This document shows positions 1-15,000 of a DNA stretch of 64,000 nt, in pieces. The stretch comes from an uncultured Draconibacterium sp. (GTDB lineage: Bacteria; Bacteroidota; Bacteroidia; Bacteroidales; Prolixibacteraceae). Each line of letters begins with the position of its first letter. Within the stretch, counting starts at the first letter, position 1. Under the pieces are notes generated by a model. It was not told the origin of the DNA. It was given only the letters and a program-made list of their open reading frames with translations, and did not search any database. The stretch covers positions 2,452,501 through 2,516,500 of the forward strand of contig NZ_OY781365.1 in the NCBI RefSeq assembly GCF_963676815.1, given 5' to 3'. The translations under genes and the position numbers were made by a program.

Positions 1-3000
1 AGTGCTAACGCCGATCTGGTTCTGGAAAGCGATGTTCAGGTGATTAACCTGGCATTAAACAGTGCAACTACAATAGATTTAAATGGTTATGCTTTACAAC
101 AAGAGGTTACAGGAACGGGTATATATTCGTATCCAATTGAAGATGGTTCCGGGAATCCGGTTTTCGTTCAGATTAACCTCACATCAGGAAGTGGATTTGG
201 CCCTGGCGATTATATTGAGGTAACGACATCAGATGGCAAACATCCCGATAACGAAAGCGATAATCACTTTTTAAATCAATATTGGACAGTTAATGTTGTG
301 GGTATTACCAATCCGGTTTTCAATATTACGGCTGAATACCATTCTTCGGATGTAAACGGAACAGAATCAGAAATTGTTGCTGGTGTCTGGGATGGTAGCT
401 CGTGGACAAAATATGGAGCTGTTAGCGGTGGCTCAATCTCGGCTTCCAATGTCGCCGGAACAACTATCTGGTTTACCGGTATTACGCTTGATGATCCAAT
501 AGTTGCTATAGATTTGGGAGCAACAACTGCTATTTGCGAGGGGTCTTCAATAACCTTAAATACAACTGTTACAGGTGACAATCCTATAACTTATTCGTGG
601 ACATCAACTCCTTCCGGGTACACTTCAAGTAGCTCCTCTCCAACAGTTTCTCCGTTGTCAGATATTAGATATACAGTAGAAATTACAGATGGAAACGGAT
701 TTACTGCCACCGATTTTATTGATGTTACGGTAGAGCCTTTACCAACTGCATCGGCGGGAGGAACTTCAACTATTTGTGAAAACAGCTCATACACGCTTTT
801 AGCCGGAGAAGCAAGTTCGGCTAACGGAACCATCCAATGGACGGAAAACGGAGCAGGTTCAATAACTTCCGGAGTTACAACTTTAACGCCAACCTACACA
901 CCTGCTGCCGGCGATGCTGGAAACACGGTTGTAATGACAATGACAGTTACCAGTACAAATTCTTGTGCTCCGAGTACAGCAACAGCCAATTATTCCATTA
1001 CTGTGGAGCCGCTTCCAAGTGCTTTCGCAGGAGGAAGTACAACAATTTGTGAAGCCGATTCTTACACTCTTTCAGCAGGAGAAGCAAGTTCGGCGAACGG
1101 AACCATCCAATGGACAGAAAACGGAGCAGGTTCAATAACTTCCGGAGCTACAACTTTAACGCCAACCTACACACCTGCTGCCGGCGATGCCGGAAACGAT
1201 GTTACGCTTACGTTCACCGTAACCAGCACTAATGATTGTGCTCCTGCCACTGCAACCGATATTTTTACTGTAACCGTTCGCGAACCGCTTAGCCAGTCAA
1301 CAATCTCGACAGCACAGGATATCTGTTACAACGGTGTACCTCAATCATTAGTCGGAACCGCTGCCACCGGAGGAAGCGGCTCTTATTCTTACCAATGGCA
1401 AAGTAGTCCGGACGGAACGGGCAGCTGGACCAACGTTGGAACTAATAGCTTGGTTTATTCGCCACCGGCTTTAACAGCCACAACCTTTTATCGACTGGAA
1501 GTGTCAGATTTATGTGGAACAGAATATAGTAATGTTGTTGAAGTAAATGTTGCTCCTGAGTTAACAGCTAATGATGCTGCTACTGCAATTCTCTGTAATG
1601 GTGGTTCAGCAATGGTTACTTTATCGGCAAATGGAGGCACTGCTCCCTATTCGTATACCTTTAACGGAGTGAATGATGCCGATGGTGTTATTGCAAATGT
1701 TACTGCCGGAACCTACAACTGGAGTGTCACCGATGCCCGCAACTGTGCCCCTGTTACCGGAACTATTGTTATTGCTGAGCCAACCAAAGTAACAGCAACT
1801 ATTGCGATAACCAATGAAATTGACTGTAATGGACAAACCGGCGAGGTAACAATTACCGCAAATGGAGGAATTCCACCTTACGAATATATTTTTAATGGTG
1901 TGACGCAAAGCAGTAATGTATTTACCGGAATTCTGGCCGGAAACAACCTCGCATGGAGTGTACGCGATGCCAATGGTTGTGAATTTATTACCGGATCACC
2001 GGTTAATATGGTTGCCCCTGATGCCTTATCAGCTTCTGCCACTCCCACACATTTGCAGTGTTATAACGATAATTCGGGTTCTATTGAGTTAACAGTAACC
2101 GGTGGTACAATGCCTTATTCTTTTGCCTGGGACAATGGTGCCGGAAATGTTGAAGACCCATCAGGCCTGGCAGCGAATAGCTACTCTGTAACCATTACCG
2201 ATGCCAAAGGTTGCACAACTGCCGCAACAGCAACAGTTAATCAGCCCGCCGAATTAACAGCGTCGGTGGATGCCACGCCAATTTTATGTAATGGAGAAAT
2301 AGCCGGTATTCAGATAAATGCAGGTGGGGGAACACCTCCTTACGTTTATACTTTAGATGGAAACGCTAATGGAACAGGTACCTTCGCAGGAATTTTGGCG
2401 GCCTCCGGAATTGCCTGGCAGGTGGAAGATGCTAGCGGTTGTATTGTTTCTGATACATATGATTTGGTACAACCAACCGAGATTGTAATTAGCGCTATTT
2501 CTGTCGTTGATGATGAAATCTGCGAAGGCGAGGATATCGAACTCTCTTCTGCAGCATCTGGCGGAACAGGGGGATTAACCTACACCTGGGAATACCCTGA
2601 TGGAACGATTGTAAACAATGCACAAAATCCAACGATTCTGAATGCGGATGTGAGCTACGATGGAACTTTTACACTTACTGTGACCGATGCAAACAACTGC
2701 TCTAAAGACACAACAATGGATGTTATTGTGCATCCTTCGCCAACGGTTAATTCCATTGCTGATATTGAAGATTGCCATGATGTTGCTATAGGCGAAATAT
2801 CAATTTCAGGTAATAATGCCGACGACTTTAGCTGGACAATAGATATCGATTCAATTTGGGATATCGCTTCAAGTGGTAATGGCAATATTCCTGCATTTAC
2901 AACAAATAACATGGGTAACGAACCTGTTACTGCAACAGTTACCGTTACTCCTTTGTATACAGGGCAGGGATGTTCAGGTGTTGCTGAAAGCTTTACTATA

Positions 3001-6000
3001 ACAGTGAATCCAATACCGGAAATTACAGTTACGAATAATACACCCATATTGTGCGATAATGGAATTACCAGTATTGTGTTAAGCAGTAATGTGTTCGGAA
3101 CTACTTTTAATTGGTCGGGAGACGATGGAAGTTCAGGAACAGGAAATATTATTGAAGAAAGTATTTCGGGCGGTGTCACTTACTCCATTACTCCTATCAG
3201 CCCTGATGGTTGCGTGGGCGATGATGGCACAACTTCGGTGGCAGTAATTTCAACAGCTTATGATCTGGAAGTAAACCCGGAAGCTATTCCCGCAACAAGT
3301 TATTGTCAGGGAGAAGATTTCTCGTTTGATTTCAGAGCAAGCTCAGGAGGAGCCGGATCGATTCTTAATTATACATTTCAGCGGTGGTGGGGATCCGATT
3401 GGGACGAAATAGAATGGGTTACACAATTTATGTGGACTGTTGATAATCCGAACGTTGCAATAAATACAAATGGTGGCCCAATTGGTAACGGAACTGTTAG
3501 TAATCCGGATGCATTGAATAACCTTACAATTCCATTAATAAATAATACCGATGTTGTTCAAACGGCTACCATTTCCGTTACTCCTTGGTCGTATTCAAGA
3601 GAACGAAGTTGCGAATGGAGGTTTTGGGGAGGAACAAACTGCAGTTCATGGTCCTCATGGAGTTCGCAATGTGCAGGCGACGCTTACGAAATTACAATAA
3701 CCGTTCAACCTTTTGCGATTGAATGTTCGGGTGATTACGATCTATTTGTTGATCCGGGAGAATGTAATGCAACAATTACCCCCGATGCGCCAACCATTAG
3801 TTGCGATCCCGGTACAACGTTGACCTGGACTATGACTGGTGATGCAACTGATTCAGGTAACGGGAACATAAGTAATTATGATTTTCCAACCGGAACGACA
3901 ACCGTAACCTACCGTGCAACCGAAAACGCTAATCCTTCTAATTTCAGAGAGTGCTCGTTTAATGTTACAGTGGAAGATAATGAAGCACCTGCTATAAGTA
4001 ATTGTCCTGCTGATATCAATCAAACAATGAGTTCTGTTGTTTGTGGAGATACAGTAGTTTTTAGTGAGCCGGTATTTACAGATAATTGCGATGGTATAAT
4101 TACGGCGACACGAACCGATGGAACTGGCTTAAACAGCGGCGATGTATTTCCGGAAGGAATAACAACCCTAACCTGGCATGCAGTTGATGCTGCCGGAAAT
4201 GATACCACTTGTAGTTTTGATGTAACAATATTATCCGATGGCAGCGGACCGGATATTACTTGCGTTGGAAATCAGGCAGAATGTGCACCGTATAATAGTA
4301 CTTACCTGAAAACCGGAACCGATTGGGATGCAATCGCAACAGATAATTGTCCGGGAGTGATAAGTTTAAATTACAATTTGAGCGGGGCGAGTAGCGGAAC
4401 GGGGTCTTCATTAAACAATGTTCAGTTTAGTATAGGAACAACAACAGTTGAATGGACTGCCACCGATGCACAAGGGAATAGTTCAAATTGTTCTTTTGAG
4501 GTGATTATTTCAGAAGAGCCTGGTTTCGCCCAAAATCCTGTTGATGTTTCGGCATGCTTAAACGGTTCGGCAACATTTACAGCATCTGCAGCGGGTGTTC
4601 CGGCGCCAACTTATCAATGGCGATTCGAAGGAACAGATATTCCGGGAGAAACAGGCGCTACTCTGATTGTGAATAATATTCAGGCAATTGATGCCGGAAA
4701 TTACGATGTGGTTGCAAGCAGTAGTTGTGGAACCGCAATTTCTACAAATGCTGTTTTAAGTGTTTCATCTCCACCTGAAATTACTACTCAGCCTGCCAGC
4801 CAAACCGACTGTTTGGGTGAAAGTGTTGAATTTACCGTTGCTGCCATCGGTGGCGAAACACCATATTCGTATGCATGGCAAATGCGCCCAACTTCGTCTG
4901 ATGCATGGGGTGATGCTGCAATGGTCAGTAATATTGTAACCACCGACGATGTTATGGTTGTTACGAATATTGGTGATTCAAATAATCCCGATCATGCTGA
5001 ATATCGTGTTATTGTTACCGATGTATGCGGAAACAGCGACACCTCTTCAGTGGCGGCAATAACTGTTAATACAATACTAAATGCATTAGTTGATACCACT
5101 ACTGTATGTCAGGATGGTGCAGCAACATTTAGTGTTCTTACTTCGGGGAGTGTTCCTGTTTTGTACGAATGGTTCTTAAACAGTAGCCCTGTTTCAAACA
5201 ATGCAGTTTTCTCCGGAACGACAACACAAACACTTACTATAACAAATGCTCAGGTAAGCGAAGGCGGTACTTATTCGGTACGCGTTACCTTTAACATCAC
5301 TCAGCCAAATAATAACGGGGCAGGTGCTACAACCTGTCAAAGTTTGCTTATTGATATTGGTGAGCTGATTGTTGACGAAGGACCTGATATAGTTGCCGGA
5401 ATTTCTTCGCAAACCATTTGCCCTGGTAATGCTATCGCTCAAATCGATCTTTCAAATGCAAATGGCACTCCCGGAACCACTTATTCGTGGACAAGAGATA
5501 ACACCGGAGTTTTAACCGGTATGCCCGACAGTGGTTCAGGAAATACCATCAATGGTGTTTTGAATAGTTTAACACCGGGAACGATGGTTACAACAACCTT
5601 TGAGATTACTGCTCTCGCCAACGGATGTCCATCAGCAACAACTGTTACCGTTACGGTTGGAGACACAACAAGGCCAACACCTGCTACCTGCCCAACCGAT
5701 ATTATTGTGAATACCGATGCAGGTTTATGCGATGCCACTGTTTCTTATACTGTGCCTGCTTTCGATGATGATTGTGATGGATTAGCTATTCCGGGAACCC
5801 TGGTTGAAGGTTTTGCCTCAGGTGCGCAATTCCCAATCGGAACAACAACCGTAAAATATATTTATACCGATGCAGCTGGAAATGTTTCTGATACCTGTTC
5901 TTTTGACGTCACGGTGGCCGATAATGAACAACCAACAGCAATTTGTAAGGATGTTACCGTACAGTTGGATGCAACAGGAGTGGTTTCAATCACCCCTGCA

Positions 6001-9000
6001 GATATTGATAACGGATCATCAGACGGATGTGGATTGGACAGTCTTCGAATAGATGTTTCAAGTTTCGACTGTTCCGATATTGGCGATAACACGGTAAGCT
6101 TAACAGCAGTTGATTTATATGGAAATGAAGCCACCTGTGCAGTAACTGTAACCGTTCAGGATACTGTAAAACCTGTTGTCGCCTGCCGGGATATTAATGC
6201 CTATCTTGATGTTAACGGGCAAGTGAGTATAACAGCCGCTGCAATTGATAATGGAAGCACTGATAATTGTGCAATAGCCTCGCTTAATTTGTCGGCAACC
6301 GATTTTACTTGTACTGACTTAGGATCAAATTCAGTAACACTAACAGCAACGGATGATAATGGAAATTCAAGTACCTGTAATGCAGAAGTAAATGTGCTGG
6401 ATACAATCTCTCCTAACGCCATTTGTCGGGATATTACTATTCAACTCAACGGATCAGGTTCAGCATCAATTACGGCAAATGATGTAAATAATGGTAGTTC
6501 GGATAATTGTGGAATTGATACGATGTTTATTTCGCAATACACTTTCGATTGCAGTGAAACCGGCCTCAATCTGATAACATTAACTGTTGTAGATGACAAT
6601 GGAAACAGCTCCGACTGTGTGGCCACAGTCACCGTTGAGGATATTGAAAAACCTGTAGCCAGATGCAGGGATATTACCATTCAGTTAGATGCAAACGGAC
6701 TGGCCGCAATTGTTGCTGCCGATATCGACAATGGAAGTACCGACAACTGCGGTGTGCCTACTTTGAGTGTGTCGCCCAATAGTTTCAACTGCACAAATCT
6801 CGGTGCCAATACGGTTACTTTAACAGCTACCGATGGTTACGGAAACGATTCAACCTGCCAGGCTGTTGTTACTGTTTCCGACGATGATTACCCGGTTGAA
6901 ATTACTGCAAATGTTTCGCAAACAACCATTTTGTGTAATGGCGAACCTGCCGATATAACCATTTCTGTTTCAGGAGGTGTAGGTGCGCTAACCTACACAT
7001 TCAATGGTGTTTCGCAACCTATAAACACTTTTAGTGGAATTGGTGCCGGAACATACAATTGGAGTGTTACCGATCCGTTTGGATGCGGCGACACCACAGG
7101 AACTTTTGAGGTTGTAGAACCTGAACCACTGCAGGCATTGCTCACTTCGCTTGATGCCAGTTGTTCATCAGGTAACGATGGCGAGATAAGAATCTCGGCT
7201 TCTGGAGGTTCAAATGTTTTTGAATTTAGTATCGACGGTGGTGCTTCCTGGGAGTCGGATACCATTTTTACGGGGCTTTCTCCCGGATTTTACGATGTGC
7301 AAATGCGCGATGCAAATGTTCCTACCTGCTCTGTTGTTCTTGATGCCGCTCTCGAAATCATTATTCTTGATGCCGATATTACATTAACGGATATTTCTTG
7401 TTATGGTGAGACTGATGGTGAAATTACCCTTTCTAATCCTGATGGTGGTTCGGGAGCCTATCAGTTTAGCATTAACGGAGGCACTACGTGGGAAGATTTT
7501 GTTTCGGGTAGTTATACATATATAAACCTTATGGCCGATACATTTGATGTGTGGATAAGAGATGCTAACGATTTAACGTGTGTTATTCCGCTTGATACAA
7601 TGTTGATACTAACCGAGCCCGACAGTTTGTATGCATTAGTCGATTCAGCAAATATTACTTGTTTTGGTGCTAATAACGGGACCATAAGTTTGCTTTCTTC
7701 TGCCGGCGGAACTGGCGGTTATGAATACAGTATCGACGGTGGTACAAACTGGTCATCAAATTCAAACTTTGCAGGCCTTATTCCTGCAACCTACGATGTC
7801 CGAATGCGAGATGCGAACGGTTGCGAAAAAATTCTGAATGCCGCATTAATATTAACTGAGCCTTCAATATTAACTGCCAACATCGACTCGAGTAATATTT
7901 CATGCAATGGTGGCAACGATGGCGAGATTATTCTATCGAATCCAACCGGAGGATATGGAAGCTATGAGTTTTCTGTTGATGGAGGGACAAATTGGCAAAC
8001 CGATACCGCTTTTCTGAATTTATATGCCGGAACTTATGATGTTCGTATTCGCGATATTTCTGATCCTTCCTGTTTTATCATTCTAAATCCGACTCTTGTT
8101 CTTACCGAACCTCCTGCAATGAACATTGCTGCTCAGCCTACAGATATAACGAATTGTTTTGCCTCAACAGTTCAGTTTGGGGTTAATATTAACGGAGGAG
8201 CCGGAACGATAACTTATGAATGGCAACGCATGCGGCCATCGGAAAGTGTATTTACAACTATATCTGCCGGACCTAACGTGTTGAATCAGGATACAGATTC
8301 GTTACAAGTGCTGAACATTGGAAATGCTGATTCTCCTAACGGTACTCAATATCGTGTTGTTATTTCCGATAATTGTACGGTACTTACTTCTAACTTAGTA
8401 ACATTGTTAGTGAACGAAATTACTGATGTAACTCCTGATATTGAGGATACTGAAATCTGTGAGGGACAGAATTATTCGCTTCAGGTAGCTACATCCGGTG
8501 GAATTCCTGTTTCTTATCAATGGCAAATTGATTCAGCGGGTACCTGGGAAAATCTTTCTAATACCACTGTTGTTTCAGGTGTTAATTCCGATCAACTGAC
8601 TATTGCCGGAGCAACACCAAATCTAACCGGACAATACCGGGTTGTTGTAACTTTTCCATCAACATCAGGAGATTGTGATTTGAGCAGCGAAAGTTTTATA
8701 CGAAACCTGACGGTTTATCCACTTCCGGTTGTCGATTCTACTACTGATATTGTTGTATGCAATGGCGACATTGTTTCTGCAATTAATTTCACCGGAACCG
8801 GAACTTCGTATGACTGGACAAATACCGATGCAAGCATTGGACTTGCTGCAAGCGGAACCGGTGATATTACTTCATTTACAGCAGTGAATTCAGATACTGT
8901 TCCGGTTAATGCCGAGATTGTTGTAACTCCGCGGGGATTGTATTGCGACGGAATAGCGGATACCTTTTTGATAACTGTAAATCCTACGCCCGAGGCTATA

Positions 9001-12000
9001 GCGCCATCAGGTTTGGTTTTTTGCGAAGCCGGACCCACCGATCCTTATCCACTCTCCGGAATTCCATCGAATGTAGTTTTTGATATTTCGGGAGGTGCAT
9101 CCATCGGATTGGCAGATGCGACTGATGTGAGTGAAATCTCATCGTTTACTCCTATAGTAGGTACGGCTACTATTACAATAACTCCTAAACTTAACGGATG
9201 CACAGGAACTGCAGTTTCTTTCGATATCCTTGTTGTCGAATCACCAACCGCAACTATCTCCGGTGGTGATACTGTTTGCCAGGGAGGACTTGCTGCCAGC
9301 CTGATTTTTGAAAGTGCAACCGGTAGAATTGTTGAAGCAACATATACCATTAACGGAGCCGATACTAATACAGTGGTAATTCCGGCCTACACACCGGTAC
9401 CTCTTCCGGTTCCTACAAACAATTCGGGAGTATTTGAATATGAATTAATACAGGTAGCCTACATTTCAGAGCCATATTGCAGTAACACTGATGTGAAAGA
9501 TACCGCACAAATTGTAGTCATCGAACCACCTGTGCCAACTATTTTGGGACCCGATGAGATTTGTGCAAATATTGAGGGCAATGTTTATACCACCGAGCCA
9601 GGCATGACAGATTATGTGTGGAATGTTTCATCGGGAGCTACAATTACTGCCGGTGGCGATTTGCTAAGTAATACCATTACTATTACATGGGACACACCCG
9701 GAAGTAAAAATGTGAGTGTTCGATACACCGATGGTAATTTATGTTCGGCTACAATATCTACCATATATCCGGTTACTGTAAATGCAGTTCCGGTTCCAAC
9801 CATTACCGGTTCGGCAAATGTTTGCGAAGGAGAGGTCATTACCTATATTACTCAATCGGGAATGACCAATTATTTATGGGATATTTCGGCAGGTGGTACA
9901 ATTTCGGCAGGCGGTGCTTTAACTGATAATTCGGTTACGGTAGAATGGAATGGTGCAGGAGACCAAACCGTTAGTGTAAATTACACCAATGGAAACGGGT
10001 GTACTGCAGATAGTACGACCTTGAGTATTACCGAACACGATGTTTATGTAAATCCTGAACCCGTACCTTCGTTGACCGGCGTTGATACAGCTTGTACCGG
10101 AACCGAACATATTTACACTTCAGATGCCGGAATGACAAATTATATCTGGACTGTTTCCGCAGGCGGAACTATTGTTTCAGGAGGTACATTTAACGATAAC
10201 ACAGCTACTATACGTTGGAACGCAGATGGTGCGCAATCAATAAGTGTAAATTATACCGATACTTCAGGATGTATTGCAACTGCTGATTCTACTCTGGATG
10301 TGTGGGTGCATTTGTCGCCGGTTCCTGTAATAAATGGTCCCGGATTAATTTGTGCAGGATCTGCCAATGCAACTTACAGAACAGATCCGGGAATGACAAA
10401 CTACAACTGGACAGTTTCGGCAGGAGGAACAATAACCGGTGGAGCAAACGATAGTATTGTTTATGTAACCTGGAATTCAATTGGAAATCACACCATTAGT
10501 GTAGATTATACAAATGCGAACAACTGTAATGCAATTACGCCATCGGTTTTGGCGGTAGAAGCAGTTAATGAGGTTATACCAACAATTACCGGTGTTCAAA
10601 CGGTTTGCGAAGGTACAACCGGAAACTACACAACAGAATCAGGAATGTCGGATTACAACTGGTCGGTTATTGGGGGAACAATAACTGCCGGTGGCGATCC
10701 GTTCAGTAATTCTGTTACCATTCTATGGGATTCGGCTGGTGTTCAAACTGTAAGCGTTGACTATTTAAGTATTAATGGTTGTAATTCTATTGTTACCAAT
10801 CATAGTGTAACTGTTGATCCAATGCCACATCCTTCCATAACCGGAGCCACAAGTGCATGTCTTGATACCATTGTTTATACGTACACAACCGAGCCTGGAA
10901 TGACCGATTACCAGTGGATTTATTCGGCAGGAGCGATTGTTATTGGAGGTGGAAGTTCTACCGACGACTACATTGAAATTCAGTGGGATGCACTTGGCCC
11001 GCAAAGTGTAAATGTTAATTATACTAACCTTAACGGCTGCCGCGCAATTACTGCAAGTACACAAAATGTTGTGGTAAACGAGTTAACGCCAGTAACCTGC
11101 CCGGGCGACACCACTTTTTGTGTGAATGCCGGTATTGTTAATTTGGTTGAGGGAACACCGGGCGGAGGGGTTTTTTCCGGGCCCGGAGTAAGCGGGAATA
11201 CGTTTGACCCAATGGTGGCTGATGTTGGCTTGCATACAATAACTTACTCTTATACAAACGATAGTTCATGTGTTAGTTCATGTACTTTTCAAATACGAGT
11301 CGATCCGCAGCCGATAGTATTAGATCAATACCTTACAATTTGTAGCGAAAGCTCAGTAGATATTAATTTAAATCAATTGGTGCCCGATGCAACATTTAGC
11401 TGGGTAGCTTATGATAATTCTTCAGGAACATCCGTTTCGGGATTCACTGACTGTGCCTCAGGATGCGATACAATGATTACTGATATATTGGTTAATTCGA
11501 GTATTACAGAGCCCAGTTATAACATCGGAACGGCCGGAACTGTTGTATACGAAGTTACGGCATTACACAATGGTTGTGGCGGCACTTTTAATATTGTGGT
11601 TACCGTTCAGCCTTCAATTATTGAATTGGAACATTCGTGGAACTCCAATTTTGTTGAGGATTTTATTGAAGTTTGTGCCGGGGCTCAGGCCTTAAGCAGT
11701 AACGACCTTGAAATACTACATCCAACCAGAACCTGGGGATTTTTTAACAGTTACGGATTGCTAACCGATGGCGACTATTTTGATGATGATAATTGGGGAG
11801 TACGGATTCTGTATGGTCAATCGGAAGAAGGGCCATGGGTGCAAGCTCCGCACGGAGAAGGACCTTTTGGCGATGGATGGAATGATTCGGAAGGTCCCTA
11901 TCAATGGATTGTTGATCTGGCCATTAACGACCGTTTAGGTTACCACTACTTTATTGTAGAATTAACCGATCCGTATACCGGATGTATAAAATATAGTAAT

Positions 12001-15000
12001 CCGGCCATCTTAAATATTGTTTCATCATTACGCATTGAAGCCGGAGGACCTGACTTTGTTTGTACTTCATCATCTCCTTCTCCAATAACTTTGGACGGTG
12101 CTTATGTTGGTGGTATAGCGTCAACTTCAACCGGTGGAACCTGGACTGCAAATGTGGCTGGAGGCAGTTTTTCGCAAAACTTCTCAAATCCGGGGCTGGC
12201 AACTTATACTCCACCAGCCGATTTTGTTGGCGAAATAACCTTAACACTTACATCAAACGATCCTGATGGAAGCGGTGAGTGTGTTCCTTTAACAGATGAA
12301 CGGATAATGAATGTGTTACCTCCCGGCAGTTTTGAAAGTTGTTTGGAACCGGCTACCTGGATAGAATCCGGCTCGCCGGGAAATAATGGTTACCTTGATG
12401 ATAACCAATCGCCATGCGCGATTAACATTGTAGGTAGCGATAATTTATCAGGTAATCCCGGATCATTTGGTATATCACATTGTGCTGGTGCCGGAACATT
12501 ATCTTTCGACTGGTATTTTAAAGCACCCGTCAATAAGATTGTCTGGCACCAGGAAGATCAGCAGGTGGGGAGTAATAATGGATCGAGTAGCCGAATGTAC
12601 GTGGCTCCACCGACAAATATTGAAGTTGGCGACTTAATAATTGTTACCATTCATGTTAACGATAACACAGGAACGATTAGCGATAACGATGGTGAGTTTA
12701 TTGAAATTAGGAGAGACACTTATTCTGGTGCAGTAACCCTGGCTTCATTTTATAAAATTGCAACATCTGCCGACGTAAGCAGAACCACCGATTACAGGTT
12801 TAATCTTTCGAATGTGAGTAGTAACGATCGCATCTATTCGGTTCGAATCTCGGGTGCCGATCAAAACCAGGCAACCGTAATTGGCGATAATGACGGAATT
12901 GCACAGTACCTTACTTATCCTGCACGAGATTACATGAATGCAACAATACCGGCAGTTTCGGTTACAAATGCCAATTCGATGCTGGTTTCTGCTCTTGCCA
13001 TTAATATTAGTGGTAGTTCAGGCGATGTGGAATATATCAATTCTCCGTTGGGGAGTACCACAATGTTTTACGAAGATTACGAAACTACAGCACGGGTTGC
13101 GCAAGAACTAATTTCATCGACAGGATCGGCAGGAACGCAAACGTTCTCATGGCCAAGTTATAACTCCCGCAACAGGTATAATATGTATGTGGCGGCCCAC
13201 TCTTTCATAATAAATCCGGCCATTCCCGATGTTGATGCGGCTAATTATATTATCGGAACAACTCCGGTAATGTTAGGAAATGTGAATGGTGCATCGGGTA
13301 GTGTTTCTGTTCCGGTTTCTGGTGGAGAAAATATATCATTTGCCGTTTCAACCGATTTAAACACAGGTGGCCCGGGAGAACTGATTATTTACAATCTTGA
13401 TGTACCAAATGATCCACCTGTAGTATCCGGCGATACGCTAATTGAGTATGCTGAATGCCAGCCGGTCGGCTTTGATCCGGACACGGCATTTACCGGCCCG
13501 ACAGTATTCGATGACTGCGATACATTTAGCATACAAACCGGATACCCTACAACCACCGCTATAATTAGCAATGGGTGCGAAAACTCGCAAACCCGTACCT
13601 GGGTATATGTCGATGATTGCGGTTTGGAGTCGGAAACATTTACGCAGCGAATTATTTGGACAGTGATTGACACCATAACTTTATCGTGCCCGCCAAGCGA
13701 TACGCTGGCATCCTGTTCAGACGTTGCCGATATTCAGGTTGCTTATGATGCATGGAAGGCCGGATTTTCTTATATAGGTGGATGCGAAACGGTATTTGAT
13801 AACTTAAATGAGTTTCCGGTATTAACCGATTTAAGCTGTGGCGGGCAGCTTGATTTTACACTAATTGTTTACGATGCTTGCGGACAAGTTGATTCATGTA
13901 CCTCGCATTTGGTTATTCAGGCTGCCGAGGATTTAGCTTTAAGCTGTCCGAACGATACGTTGTTACCAGCCTGCACCGATACCGCTGAAATACGTGTAGC
14001 CTATGAAGCCTGGATTGCGGGATTTTCATACGTGGGTGGTTGTTCAACAGTTACAACCAATATTGATTCAGTTCCTGAATTAACTGATTTAAGTTGTGGT
14101 GGAGAAATTGAATTCAGGTATGTTGTTAACCTTGGGTCGCCAAGCTGTCCAAACAGTATTGATTGTTACCGTACTTTTACAGTGGAAGCTCCTGTGGATT
14201 TACATGTTAATGTGCCGGGTGATGCAACTCTGCCATTGTGTTCCGATACTGCGTCGATAAGGGCAGCCTATGATATCTGGGTTGCCGGGTTTACCACTAC
14301 CGGAGGTTGCGATGTACAATCCAATATCGACTCGATACCCGAATTGCCCGACCTGACTTGTGGAGGCTCTGTTTCATTTGTATTCAGGGCATGGAATGGC
14401 GAGGGGAAATGTGTCGATTCAGCTGTCGACTCTTCATCTTTCACAGTAATGGACCCACCGCCACTAAGCATAACCTGTCCTCCTGACCCGAATTTACCGG
14501 GTTGTTCAGGAGCACTGGCAATTACTGCTGCCTATAACAATTGGGTTGATGGATTCACGGCAAGTGGTGGTTGTGATTTGGTTACAAATATTGATTCAAT
14601 ACCTCCACTTGGAGATCTGCTATGTAACGGACAATTGGTTTTTGAATTCATTGCCCGAAGCGGGGAAAATGTTTGTTCGACCGTCGATACCTGTGTTGCA
14701 ACTTTTACCATTGGAAATGCCGATACTCTTGCAATTACGTGTCCTGGCGATACGATTGTGGAAGGTTGTTCGGCCGCCGAAGTTCAAACTGTTTTCGATA
14801 ACTGGATCGCACAATTTGCATATACAGGCGGTTGTAACGTAAACGAATCCGACCTATCGATTTATACACCGCCGATTACCTGTGGAGGTGTGGTTGTGGT
14901 GAATTATATTGTTTCCGACGAATGTGAGCAGACGGACAGCTGTACAGCAACTTTTCAGGTTAATGCCCCGGAGTTGGTGATTTCAGTTCCGGAAGATACT

